A stretch of 64,000 nucleotides of DNA. Origin: a bacterium. GTDB taxonomy: Bacteria; Pseudomonadota; Alphaproteobacteria; Micavibrionales; UBA2020. The stretch's first letter is position 1; each line of letters starts with the position of its first letter. The stretch spans positions 494,567 through 558,566 of the forward strand of contig JAQSDV010000002.1 of the NCBI GenBank assembly GCA_029945425.1, read 5' to 3'. Below, one piece after another: positions 28,792-37,580 of the stretch. A program made the translations under genes and the position numbers. The notes under the pieces were generated by a model. The model was not told the origin of the DNA, did not search any database, and saw nothing but the letters and a program-made list of their open reading frames with translations.

Positions 28792-29805
28792 TCAATACCA
28801 GACGGACCATGTGCGGTGCGTGGGAAGCGCGTAAATTCCTGCCTCGTATCCACGGTTCCACAGGATATGATCCAGATTGACTGAAGTAACGCGGCTGCCC
28901 TCACCGGCGGCCGCGTTTTTCATGCACTCGACAGCATGAATGCCCGCCATCCGGATTTCCGTTTCTTCCGCGCTGCCGGATTCAATCATGACCCCGTTGT
29001 CGATTTTTTCAGCAAGCGCAGGCGCGTATTTCAAAATGCCATCATGTCGCAACACATGCGGCACCATATTGTCGGCAAAGATCGTCAAATCCGCCATATC
29101 GGCAAATGCCGCCGGCGCTTGCCCTTGCAAGGCCAGAAAGATGTCCGCAGCCAATATCTGCGCCCGCTTGTAAACCGCGACCTCGCGGCCCTTATAATCA
29201 GTTACATCCCGGAAAGTCGGCCATGCGCCGATAATATTCACAAGGGCTGTAGCGGAATTTTCCGCGGCTGCCAGCAGCTTCATAACGCTGCCGCCATGAT
29301 CGGCGATAATGCGCCTGCCCGTTTCCTGCAAATGCGCAGCAAAGAGCGCCATCAATGTGTCGATCTTTTCGTGACGACCTTGAGGAACGCCAAAGACCTC
29401 ATGGCATTCCTGCGGCGTCGCCGAGGCCCATTGCACCGGCAGGCTCAGCCTGTTTGCGGCAAAGGCATTTTTAAGCGCACCTGCAATCTGGTTATATTCC
29501 ATCTCGATGCCGCATACCTCGGCAACCTTGAAATATCCCGATCCAAAATTCACGCTATCAAGCGCGAATATGTACGCCGCCGTTTTTTCGGGTGCATTAT
29601 GTGCATGAAAATGATGATCTTGCTCAAGCGTCGTGATAAGGGGATATTTCTCTAGTAAACCTGCGGTATATTCCGCAATGCGCGGCATATCGATGCTGAT
29701 GAATTCCGCCTGCCCCATGACCCATGCGGCGTCTTGCCTCACCTTTGCGGGTAGTGATGTCGCGTTTTCGGCGGTCACGGCTTGCCGGGCATACGCTGCA
29801 GCCAT
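28792..29805 (-). CDS. Queuosine salvage protein, Qng1/DUF2419 family
   Basis: A 337-residue protein resembling the queuosine 5'-phosphate N-glycosidase family, which frees queuine base for tRNA modification. Family marks are the early ALDSVNFGSGYF stretch, the FRDVTDYKGREVAVYKRAQILAAD region, LTIFADNMVPHVLRHDGIL with the conserved Asp, IESGSAEETEIRMAGIHAVE, and the final NLDHILWNRG. Two starts are possible: the ATG at 29805, which overlaps the alpha/beta hydrolase by 31 nt, or a GTG at 29778 that overlaps its TGA as GTGA and would remove nine residues. Salvage genes of this family are less common in bacteria than in eukaryotes. Confidence 0.75.
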   Translation of the reverse strand: MAAAYARQAVTAENATSLPAKVRQDAAWVMGQAEFISIDMPRIAEYTAGLLEKYPLITTLEQDHHFHAHNAPEKTAAYIFALDSVNFGSGYFKVAEVCGIEMEYNQIAGALKNAFAANRLSLPVQWASATPQECHEVFGVPQGRHEKIDTLMALFAAHLQETGRRIIADHGGSVMKLLAAAENSATALVNIIGAWPTFRDVTDYKGREVAVYKRAQILAADIFLALQGQAPAAFADMADLTIFADNMVPHVLRHDGILKYAPALAEKIDNGVMIESGSAEETEIRMAGIHAVECMKNAAAGEGSRVTSVNLDHILWNRGYEAGIYALPTHRTWSVWY

Positions 29806-30590
29806 TCAACCACTTTCTCGCCCACCTTGAAGTCGTAAAGGTTGCTGTGGCCGGCTTTTTCGACAGTAACGAATTCCTTGGGATGCTTTGCGGCTTCGTA
29901 CAGTTTCTTGCCCAGATCATACGGCACAATCTGGTCGTCCGTGCCGTGGATGATAAGCAGAGACGTCTTCACTTTTTCGATCTTGTCGATGCTGTCAAAA
30001 CGGTCATGCATCATCATGTCGACGGGCAGAAAAGCATAAGCGCGTTTGGCAACGGCGGCGGCGCTTGTAAAAGGTGCCTCCAGCACAAGGCGGCGGGGCT
30101 GGAATTCAACTGCCATTTGCACGGCGACGCCGGAACCGATGCTTTCGCCGTAGAAAACCAGCCGGTCGAGGCGATAACCGTTATCCAGCAGGTAATTGAC
30201 GCAAGCGCGCGCATCACGATAAAGCCCCTGCTCCGTCGGGCTGCCGGGATTGCCGCCATAGCCGCGATACTCGCAAAGCAGCACGCCGTAGCCAAGTTTT
30301 TGATAAAATGAAGCGGTTGCGGCGCGATGACTGATATTGCCGCCATTGCCGTGAAAATGGATGATGATCTTTCCATCTTCTTCGGCAGGCGGCGCGAACC
30401 ATGCGACGTTTTCCAAACCGTCTTCCGTCTTTATTTTGAGGACTTTTGCCTTCAGGGCATCCGGCAGCGCGGGATCGCCGAGGTCTTTCTCGGGAAAATA
30501 CTGCATGCCACGCTGGCCAAGATAAACAGACAGAACGATAAGTCCGTAAACAAGCAAGCCGATCATCGCCAGACGCAAGATGAAAATCAT
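29775..30590 (-). CDS. Alpha/beta hydrolase, Bem46/ABHD13-like
   Basis: A 271-residue membrane-anchored hydrolase: one N-terminal helix (IFILRLAMIGLLVYGLIVLSVYLG), then an alpha/beta fold. It has IIIHFHGNGGN (oxyanion region), the nucleophile Ser in FYGESIGSGVAV, Asp in IIHGTDDQIVPYDLG and His in VEKAGHSNLYD, so the triad is complete. The substrate is unknown; relatives are called serine aminopeptidase S33 or lysophospholipase-like. It overlaps the ABC transporter gene by 4 nt. Confidence 0.88.
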   Translation of the reverse strand: MIFILRLAMIGLLVYGLIVLSVYLGQRGMQYFPEKDLGDPALPDALKAKVLKIKTEDGLENVAWFAPPAEEDGKIIIHFHGNGGNISHRAATASFYQKLGYGVLLCEYRGYGGNPGSPTEQGLYRDARACVNYLLDNGYRLDRLVFYGESIGSGVAVQMAVEFQPRRLVLEAPFTSAAAVAKRAYAFLPVDMMMHDRFDSIDKIEKVKTSLLIIHGTDDQIVPYDLGKKLYEAAKHPKEFVTVEKAGHSNLYDFKVGEKVVEWLQRMPGKP

Positions 30591-32368
30591 GCCGTCTCTT
30601 TCATCAGGCTGCCGTAGAGGCGCGCGTAGGCGCCGCCAGAGGCAAGCAATTGCATGTGGCTTCCGCTTTCGATGATACGACCATGCGACATCACATAAAT
30701 GATATCGGCGTTCATGATCGTCGACAGGCGATGGGCGACAACAATCGTCGTGCGGCCCTTCTGCAGGCGTTCAAGCGCCATTTGCACCAGTCGCTCCGAT
30801 GTTGCGTCAAGCGCGGATGTTGCTTCATCTAGCAGCAGGATTGGTGCGTTTCTCAGCATAGCGCGCGCGATGGATATACGCTGGCGCTGCCCACCGGACA
30901 GCTTCACGCCGTTTTCGCCGACACGGGTGTCATAGCCTTCCGGCAATTCCATGATGAAGTCATGGGCAGCTGCGGACTTCGCCGCTTCAACAATGTCTGC
31001 CTCGCTTGCCGCAGGGCGGCCATAGGCGATGTTGTCGCGTAACGTGTCATTGAAAATCGCTACTTCCTGGCTGACAAGAGCCATGCTGGCGCGCAGGCTT
31101 TTAATCGTCACGTCACGGATATCACTTCCACCAATGCGGATGGCGCCTTGCTGCACATCATAAAAACGCGGGATCAGGTTGAGGATAGTAGACTTGCCGG
31201 CACCGGATTCACCGACAAGCGCAATCGTTTTTCCTGCAGGAGCGATAAAGCTGACATCATGCAGCGCATCGGTGCCGTCCGCGTAAGAGAACGAAACGTT
31301 TTCAAACGCCAGAGTCGGCGACTGCGGGTCAAGTTCCCCTGCACCTTCGCGGTCGAAGATATCCGGCTTCTTGTCCATGACGCCGAATAAACGGTCAAGC
31401 GCGGCCAAGCCCATTTGCATGACGTTGCTGAGGCGGGCGAGACGCTTCATCGGCTCAAAGGCCATGATAAAAGCGGCGATGAACGAGAACAGCTTGCCCG
31501 CCGTGCTGGCACCCGCCATCACCTGCGTGCCGCCATAAACAATGATCGTGACAATCGCAAGTCCGCTGAGAAGTTCACCGATGGGCGCAAGAATGGCAGA
31601 AATCCGGAACGAGCGGTTCATGAACTTATAGATTTTCTCGATCGTGCCATGCACGCGTTCGGTTTCAAAACCCTCCATGCCATATGACTTGATATGCCGC
31701 GCACCTTGAAACGACTGTCCCAGCATACCTGTCAGGTCACCGATGCTGGCTTGGGTGTTCATCGCGGCCTTGCGGATTTTTTTCCCCAGCAGCATGACCG
31801 TGTAGGCGGAAACCGGAAACACGAACAGAGAAATCACTGCCAGTTTCCAGTCCTGATAGAACATGACGCCGACCAGGAATATGACGGTAAAAGTATTTTT
31901 ACCCAAGCCCGTCAGCGATTCCGTCACAGCGGTGCGGATCAGCGCCACGTCCGAGATAAAGCGCGACATCAGCTGGCCACTTTGGTTATTGTGGAAAAAC
32001 GCGAGATCGGCGCGGATCAGGTGCGCGAACATGTCGCGCTGCATATCGCTCACCACACGCTGGCTGAGCGTATTCATCAGCACGGTCTGGCCATAGACCG
32101 CCGCCCCGCGCAGCCCGAAAACCAGCAGCACGGCAATCGCAACGGGCCACAGCATCGCCTGCGCCTTGTCGGAGAAAACTTTGTCGATGACCGGCTCCAG
32201 CAGCTTCGCCATTGCGCCGGTCATCCCGGCGGAAATGAACATCAATACAAGCGACCAAAAAACCACGCCGATATGCGGACGGATGTATTGCCGCGCCATC
32301 CGCTTGATCATCGGAATGGACTCGGCAATGGGTTGCTTGGTGACGGGAGTTTTCGGAGGCTTGGACAA
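30587..32368 (-). CDS. MsbA-like ABC exporter (fused permease-ATPase)
   Basis: A 593-residue half-transporter that forms a homodimer in the inner membrane, probably flipping lipid A or another lipid. The six-helix permease spans about residues 25-330. The ATPase has Walker A GESGAGKST, the Q-loop SQEV, the signature LSGGQRQR, Walker B ILLLDEATSAL and the H-loop HRLS. No ATG fits the normal N-terminus; the TTG at 32368 gives LSKPPKTPVTKQ, a natural cytoplasmic leader, whereas an upstream ATG at 32512 would add 48 unrelated residues and run into the divergent patatin gene. First gene of an operon with the hydrolase and Qng1-like genes. Confidence 0.88.
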   Translation of the reverse strand: MSKPPKTPVTKQPIAESIPMIKRMARQYIRPHIGVVFWSLVLMFISAGMTGAMAKLLEPVIDKVFSDKAQAMLWPVAIAVLLVFGLRGAAVYGQTVLMNTLSQRVVSDMQRDMFAHLIRADLAFFHNNQSGQLMSRFISDVALIRTAVTESLTGLGKNTFTVIFLVGVMFYQDWKLAVISLFVFPVSAYTVMLLGKKIRKAAMNTQASIGDLTGMLGQSFQGARHIKSYGMEGFETERVHGTIEKIYKFMNRSFRISAILAPIGELLSGLAIVTIIVYGGTQVMAGASTAGKLFSFIAAFIMAFEPMKRLARLSNVMQMGLAALDRLFGVMDKKPDIFDREGAGELDPQSPTLAFENVSFSYADGTDALHDVSFIAPAGKTIALVGESGAGKSTILNLIPRFYDVQQGAIRIGGSDIRDVTIKSLRASMALVSQEVAIFNDTLRDNIAYGRPAASEADIVEAAKSAAAHDFIMELPEGYDTRVGENGVKLSGGQRQRISIARAMLRNAPILLLDEATSALDATSERLVQMALERLQKGRTTIVVAHRLSTIMNADIIYVMSHGRIIESGSHMQLLASGGAYARLYGSLMKETA

Positions 32369-32487
32369 GGAGTTTCCGTTATTTGTTAACAGTTTAGAAA
32401 ACCGTGTTATATTACAATCAAAGGGGAATTTAGCACAATTCCTGACTCTGTAAACAATAAACATAATAACCGAAAACGGGGTTTTCC

Positions 32488-33534
32488 ATGTTTGGAAAAG
32501 ACAAAAAAGCACCGCCCGAGCCCTCTCCCGCCAGTCACGGGTTGAAAGCGGGCGGGGACCAGCAAGTCCACATGTCCGCCCCGCCCCGCATCGGCCTTGC
32601 CCTCGGCTCCGGCCTTGCCCGCGGTTTTGCCCATTTGGGTGTCGTGCGTGCGTTGAAACGGCACGGTATCGAGCCCACGATTATTTCCGGCACTTCGATG
32701 GGCGCGCTTGTCGGCGGCGCGTATCTTGCCAACCGCCTCGATGCTGTCGAGGAATGGGCGTATACCCTCACGAAATTCAAGGTGCTGTCCTATCTCGATT
32801 TCCGCGTCAAAAGCGCGGGCGGCCTGATTGGCGGCGAAAAACTGATGAAGCTGATGCTCGATAACTTCGGCGATATTCGCGTCGAAGACCTGCCGAGCCC
32901 GTTTATCGCCATCACCGCTGATTTGGTTACCGGCCACGAAGTCTGGCTGCGGCGCGGAAAACTGGTGGATGTGATGCGCGCGTCATTCTCCCTGCCCGGC
33001 ATCTTCCCGCCGATGTACATGAACAACCGCTGGCTGATCGACGGCGCACTTGTGAACCCCGTTCCTGTTTCCGCCTGCACCGCATCAGGCGCACGCATGA
33101 CAATCGCCGTCAACGTATCGGGCGACATCATCGGCAAGGCACGCCGCCCCGGCGATTCAATTCCGACTGTCGCCGGTTTTGACCTTCTGAATTTCGAAGG
33201 CCCGCAAGCGGTCGAGGAAGTGAAGAAACAAGGCCTGATCCAGCGTGTCTTCCGCCGCGAAGCAAACAGCCCCAGCATCTTCGGCGTCATGGTATCCGCA
33301 TTGAACATCGTTCAGGACCGCCTCGCCCGTTCCCGTCTCGCCGGCGACCCGCCCGACGTGTTAATCGTGCCTCGCATCGGTCATATCGGCCTGATGGAAT
33401 TCGACCGCGCCGAAGAACTTATTGCCGAAGGCGAAGCCGCCGTCGAACGCGCCATGCCCGACATCAAGGCCGCCTACGCCGTGCTTTGCACACAATATGG
33501 CGAGGACGATTCACCTTCGGATTATCCGCCCTAA
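32488..33534 (+). CDS. Patatin-like phospholipase, RssA type
   Basis: A 348-residue serine lipase-fold protein without a signal peptide. It shows the oxyanion loop LALGSGLARGFAHLGV, the nucleophile Ser in GTSMGALVGG, and the partner Asp in LIDGALVNPVP, giving the patatin Ser-Asp dyad. The first 30 residues are polar (MFGKDKKAPPEPSP). Close relatives include RssA and cytosolic esterases. A strong terminator follows. Confidence 0.9.
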   Translation: MFGKDKKAPPEPSPASHGLKAGGDQQVHMSAPPRIGLALGSGLARGFAHLGVVRALKRHGIEPTIISGTSMGALVGGAYLANRLDAVEEWAYTLTKFKVLSYLDFRVKSAGGLIGGEKLMKLMLDNFGDIRVEDLPSPFIAITADLVTGHEVWLRRGKLVDVMRASFSLPGIFPPMYMNNRWLIDGALVNPVPVSACTASGARMTIAVNVSGDIIGKARRPGDSIPTVAGFDLLNFEGPQAVEEVKKQGLIQRVFRREANSPSIFGVMVSALNIVQDRLARSRLAGDPPDVLIVPRIGHIGLMEFDRAEELIAEGEAAVERAMPDIKAAYAVLCTQYGEDDSPSDYPP

Positions 33535-33554
33535 GAAGAAGCAAAACTGGAATT

Positions 33555-33587
33555 AAAAAAGGCGGCTAAAATTCAGCCGCCTTTTTT
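33555..33587. terminator. Bidirectional rho-independent terminator
   Basis: AAAAAAGGCGGCT, 7-nt loop, AGCCGCCTTTTTT: a perfect 13-bp stem with T-runs on both strands, between the convergent patatin and HAD genes. Confidence 0.95.
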
Positions 33588-33606
33588 AATTTTAAAACGC
33601 AAGAAA

Positions 33607-34536
33607 TTATTCCTTCATCCGTGCCCGCTCGCGTTCACGAAGGGCGGCTTCCGGTGTCTGCCAGATCAGGCTGTCCAGCACCCAGTTTGGGCGGATGCCG
33701 GCATAGCCTTGGGCAAGGTGTTCCATCGTTTTGCGCTTCTGTTCGGGGCTCATACCCGGTTTGAAGGCACCGGCATGGATGCCGGAGGTGATGAAGGCGG
33801 TATCCAGATCAACGCTGACCGCGCCCGCGATATCGTGCTGCATTGAATCGCCGATAACAAGGATGCGCGACGGGATGACGCCGTCAAACAGGCCGAGCGC
33901 GTAGCGGAAAATCATTTTATGGGGCTTGCCGATCAGGTGCGCCGCGCCGCCGAGGTCGTGATAGCGTTTTGCGACCGCTCCAGGGCCGACCGCACGTTCA
34001 TGACCGTAAACGGTCACCATATCGGGGTTCGCGCAGATGGCAGGCAAACGCCTGACGACCGCACGCTTGAAAACGGGGTCGAGGTCTTCGACCTTCATCT
34101 TGGGGGAGTCAAAGCTGGTGATGAGGATGAACTGCGCCTCCTCGATATCACTCACGACTTCTATATCAAGGCCTGCCAGCAGGGCGCGGTCATTGTCGCG
34201 CGTGATGAGGTAGCATTTGGAGCCCAAATTCTTGAAAGGTGCCTCTTCCTGCTTCTTCAACCCCTGCCAGGTGACTTCACCGGCGGAGACAACGTCTTGG
34301 TACAGGGTCGGCTTGATGCCGAATTTCTTCAGGCGCTCGGTATTGTCTTCCGCGCGCTTGGAGGAGTTGGAAAGAATGACGACTTGCTTCTTGCGCTGTT
34401 TCAGATGGTTGAGGGTATCCACCACGCCGTCATAGGTCTGCAGACCATTATGGAGCACACCCCACTGATCCATGATGAAGCCATCATAGCTGTCCATCAA
34501 TTCATACAGGCCTTGGCAAAACATCATGGAAGACAT
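33607..34536 (-). CDS. HAD-superfamily hydrolase, TIGR01459 type
   Basis: A 309-residue class IIA HAD phosphatase related to NagD. The family variant of motif I reads GFIMDQWGVLHNG (nucleophile Asp within DQWG), followed by the second motif VVILSNSSKRA, the Lys in GKPHKMIFRYAL and motif IV ILVIGDSMQHDIAGA. The C2A cap lies between motifs. Physiological substrate unknown; typical of Alphaproteobacteria. Confidence 0.92.
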   Translation of the reverse strand: MSSMMFCQGLYELMDSYDGFIMDQWGVLHNGLQTYDGVVDTLNHLKQRKKQVVILSNSSKRAEDNTERLKKFGIKPTLYQDVVSAGEVTWQGLKKQEEAPFKNLGSKCYLITRDNDRALLAGLDIEVVSDIEEAQFILITSFDSPKMKVEDLDPVFKRAVVRRLPAICANPDMVTVYGHERAVGPGAVAKRYHDLGGAAHLIGKPHKMIFRYALGLFDGVIPSRILVIGDSMQHDIAGAVSVDLDTAFITSGIHAGAFKPGMSPEQKRKTMEHLAQGYAGIRPNWVLDSLIWQTPEAALRERERARMKE

Positions 34537-34541
34537 AGGTA

Positions 34542-34967
34542 TTACTCTCCTTGGCGCAGCTTTTCAAAACAGGATTTAAGCTTTTGAATTTCTGCAAGTT
34601 TATCAGTCTCAGTATAAGGAATTTCGTCCGTCTGTATAGCCCATACGGGCTTCGGCCAGGCGGCATCCGTCTTGTAGCGCGCGAAAATATGGATGTGCAG
34701 TTGCGGCACCATGTTGCCAAGAGCGGCGGTGTTGATTTTATCGGGCGTGTAAAGCGTTTGAAGCGCCTGCTGTGCCATGCCGATTTCGCGGATCAACTGC
34801 ACCTGGTCCTGCGCTGGCAACTCATACATTTCCCGAATCCCGCCACGGCGTGGCACGAGATAGAGCCATGGCCATGTACGGTCGCTTTTCAAAGAAACAC
34901 GGCAAAGCGGCCAGTCTTCAATAAAATGCGAACTGTCGTCGAGGCGTTTATCGAGTGCAAAATCCAA
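34542..34967 (-). CDS. HIT-domain protein
   Basis: A 141-residue histidine-triad-fold protein, probably a nucleotide hydrolase or transferase. It has WPWLYLVPRRGGI, AALGNMVPQLHIHIFARYKTD and the AWPKPVW tail of the alphaproteobacterial HIT subfamily. The triad reads H-I-H-I-F, so the third His of the canonical HxHxH is a Phe, as seen in this subgroup. It lies 5 nt before the HAD gene, hence co-transcribed. Confidence 0.87.
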   Translation of the reverse strand: MDFALDKRLDDSSHFIEDWPLCRVSLKSDRTWPWLYLVPRRGGIREMYELPAQDQVQLIREIGMAQQALQTLYTPDKINTAALGNMVPQLHIHIFARYKTDAAWPKPVWAIQTDEIPYTETDKLAEIQKLKSCFEKLRQGE

Positions 34968-35069
34968 AGGCTTCTCCTGCAGGGATTTCCCAGCTTATCT
35001 AATTAATATGGCTGCAAAAAAGAAAAAAAATGGTTAATATCCGGTGTTAATCGATCAAAGGAGACGTTA

Positions 35070-35810
35070 TTGAAAATTTTCATCCTCCTGGGCGTTTCTG
35101 CGGCCCTCTTCCTTACCGGTATGTCAGCTTCGGCGGCGGACCCGTTTGCGGGCGAAACCGGCTCTTACTATGCCCAGCTTGAGCAGTATGCGAAAGATAA
35201 ACGCAGCATCACCACTATTTCAGACCGCATCAATGCCGAACTCACGCGCGATCCCCGCCAGTTGCCGCTGGTGACGGACTGGGCGAAGAAAAGGGCGATT
35301 GGCGCGACAGATCCGTCACTGGTGAACGGCCTTTATTTCATGGTCTATTCCGACCTAACGCGCCGCACCGCAAAGGCCCTGCCGAAAACCGGCCCGAATT
35401 ATGCCCCGACATCGCACGAGGCGCTTCAGGCGCTGCTGATATTCGACGCCATCACGACCGCCGATTTTGCGCGCTGCAAATCAGCTGCTGATGCAGGCGT
35501 TGTGAAGTGGATCGTTGAACCCCGGCACAAGGCACTCAATTACGTTTACGCGCTCCTCACGCCGGAGGAAACCGAAGCGATCTGGGCCAATGCGCTGAAT
35601 ATGGAGGCGGCAACTGGCGCGCGCTTGCCGAATGCCGAAGTTTGCTCGAATACCCTTGCCGTTGAAATGACGTATGGCGACCACCCTCAGGAAAAAGTGC
35701 CCGCCGCGTTCATTCCCACGCCGGAATGGGATGCGAAACGCACGGCCCTGCGGGATGAAATCATGAATAGCTGGAGAGCCCATTACAACACTCTGGCCGC
35801 GCCGCAGTGA
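35070..35810 (+). CDS. Unnamed exported protein, paralogue of the one at 1927
   Basis: A 246-residue protein with a signal peptide (MKIFILLGVSAALFLTGMSA). It starts at TTG 35070 with AAAGGAG 6 nt upstream. It shares with the 1927-2709 protein the blocks Y-x-SDLTRR, ALQALLIFDAITTADFARC, PRHKALNYVYALLTPEET and EWDAKRTALRDEIMNSW, in the same order and spacing. No named family. Its stop overlaps the GTG of the MBL gene (GTGA), so the two are coupled. Confidence 0.8.
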   Translation: MKIFILLGVSAALFLTGMSASAADPFAGETGSYYAQLEQYAKDKRSITTISDRINAELTRDPRQLPLVTDWAKKRAIGATDPSLVNGLYFMVYSDLTRRTAKALPKTGPNYAPTSHEALQALLIFDAITTADFARCKSAADAGVVKWIVEPRHKALNYVYALLTPEETEAIWANALNMEAATGARLPNAEVCSNTLAVEMTYGDHPQEKVPAAFIPTPEWDAKRTALRDEIMNSWRAHYNTLAAPQ

Positions 35811-36853
35811 CAAAACCCGCGCGCAAATCCGCCTATGCGCCGTTATATGATTTTATTCCTGATGCCGGAGAGCCACGCGAAATAATAGACGGGCTGCTGT
35901 GGAACCGCCTGCCCCTGCCCTTTGACCTCAACCATGTGAACATGTGGCTGCTGGAGGGTGAAAAAGGGTTCAGCATTGTTGACGCGGGTTTCAACAACGA
36001 ACTTTCGACCCGGTCATGGGATAAAGTATTTCTGGATGTTTTCGCGAAAAAGCCGGTCGAGAAAATATTCATCACGCATTTCCATCCCGACCATCTGGGG
36101 CTTGGCGGCTGGCTCGCCGCGCGCACGAACGTGTCGCTGCAAATGACCGCGCCGGAATACGGCATGGCGCAGTGGCTGACGGACGAAGCCAAGGCCGACG
36201 AACTTGAATCCCTCTACCGTGCTTACTACATCGATGCAGGCATTGATGGCGAGACACTCGAAACGCTCATGGGCCGCCGCTTCGGGTATAAAAAAATCAT
36301 CTCTCCCCTGCCCGCCAGTTATATCGAAGTAAAGCCCGGCGAAACCGTGCGATTGGGCGCTCGTGACTGGAAAATCATCGACGGTTACGGCCACTGCCCG
36401 CAACATGCGAGCCTGTATTGCGAGGCGGATAAGATTTTCATCGCGGGCGACATGATCCTGCCCGATATCAGCCCGAATATCAGCCTGTTCCCCGACAGCT
36501 TTCAATCCCGTAACCCTGTCGCAGCCTATTTGGAAACGCTGAACCGCATCCGAGACACCGTGCCGGATGATGTGTTGGTACTGCCTTCACATGGCGCGCC
36601 GTTCCGCGGCCTCCATAAACGCGCGGGAGAATTGATCACGCATCACGAACGTCGTCTCGAAAATCTCCGCGATGTATTGAAAAAGGGCGGCCCCATGACC
36701 GCCATCGACGCGGCGCGCGGCCTGTTCGCTCACCGCTCCATCGACCGCGCGCATGACATGTTCTTCGCCCTTGGCGAAACGCTGGCACATCTGGTTTATG
36801 AAGTGAAAAACGGAAAAGTCAAAAAAGACGGGATGATGTATAGCTTGCTTTAA
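35807..36853 (+). CDS. MBL-fold metallo-hydrolase
   Basis: A 348-residue metallo-beta-lactamase-fold hydrolase. The metal motif HFHPDHLG sits near residue 90, with further ligands in GYGHCPQHASL and FIAGDMIL. Translation starts at GTG 35807 inside the end of the preceding gene. A C-terminal winged-helix-like region (GPMTAIDAARGLF...YEVKNGKVKKDG) suggests the LACTB2/GloB-like group with a helical extension. Substrate unknown. Confidence 0.85.
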   Translation: MTKPARKSAYAPLYDFIPDAGEPREIIDGLLWNRLPLPFDLNHVNMWLLEGEKGFSIVDAGFNNELSTRSWDKVFLDVFAKKPVEKIFITHFHPDHLGLGGWLAARTNVSLQMTAPEYGMAQWLTDEAKADELESLYRAYYIDAGIDGETLETLMGRRFGYKKIISPLPASYIEVKPGETVRLGARDWKIIDGYGHCPQHASLYCEADKIFIAGDMILPDISPNISLFPDSFQSRNPVAAYLETLNRIRDTVPDDVLVLPSHGAPFRGLHKRAGELITHHERRLENLRDVLKKGGPMTAIDAARGLFAHRSIDRAHDMFFALGETLAHLVYEVKNGKVKKDGMMYSLL

Positions 36854-36854
36854 A

Positions 36855-37406
36855 TCAAAGCGGATATGCAATCTCTAAAACCTCGAGCGTCTCTCTCCCG
36901 CCAACCGTCTTCACTTCGACACTATCCCCTGCGCGCAGTTTCATGAGCGCACGCGCAACGGGTGACAACCAGCTGATTTTCCCCTCGGACGGATTTGCTT
37001 CGTCAATGCCGACGATCTTGACGGTCAGTTCTGTATCATCTTCCTTCACATAGGTCACCGTCGCGCCAAAGAAGATGCGGTCGAGGCTTTGCTGTTTTTT
37101 GGGGTCGACGACTTCGGCGTTTTCAAGCCGCTTGGTTAGATAGCGCAACCGGCGGTCGATTTCGCGCAGGCGTTTTTTGCCGTAGATGTAATCTCCGTTT
37201 TCGGAGCGGTCACCATTACCGGCGGCCCATCCCACAATCTCGGTCATCTTGGGCCGTTCGACACGCAGCAGGTGATGCAGCTCGTCCTGCAGCACCTTGA
37301 ATCCGGCAGGAGTCATGTAATTTTTCGTGCTTGGGGGCAGCACATCGGCTTCCTCCAAATCATCTTCTTCCTGTTCAGCATTTTCAGTCGTGAAAGCCTT
37401 GCTCAC
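36855..37406 (-). CDS. greB: Transcription elongation factor GreB-like
   Basis: Rescues backtracked RNA polymerase by stimulating transcript cleavage. The 183-residue chain (from GTG 37406, GGAG 7 nt before) has an acidic N-terminal extension of about 30 residues (ENAEQEEDDLEEADVL), then the GreA/GreB coiled coil with MTPAGFKVLQDELHHLLRVERP and GDRSENGDYIYGKKRL. The FKBP-like C-terminal domain (DRIFFGATVTYVKEDD, ISWLSPVARALMKLRAGD) follows. The acidic tip pair Asp-Glu is present in NGDRSENGD. The YIYGKKRLREIDRR stretch marks GreB rather than GreA. Confidence 0.9.
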   Translation of the reverse strand: MSKAFTTENAEQEEDDLEEADVLPPSTKNYMTPAGFKVLQDELHHLLRVERPKMTEIVGWAAGNGDRSENGDYIYGKKRLREIDRRLRYLTKRLENAEVVDPKKQQSLDRIFFGATVTYVKEDDTELTVKIVGIDEANPSEGKISWLSPVARALMKLRAGDSVEVKTVGGRETLEVLEIAYPL

Positions 37407-37580
37407 GCGGTAACTCCTTGATCCCCATTTATCTAGTGTTTTCAGTAACAAGCGCAAGTCCTATCGAACCTCCTACGCGCAACATTATTGCGCAAAAACA
37501 CTCGTTGACAGAAATGTTCTGACAAATTAAACTTCTGGAGGTTTCAATAATAGATTTGTCAAATACGAGGAAACAGCGCA

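Noticed and set aside
28800..29800. CRISPR or other regular repeat arrays anywhere in the window
   Set aside because: No regularly spaced direct repeats were seen; the Thr/Asn repeats of the 28171 gene are protein-level and irregular.
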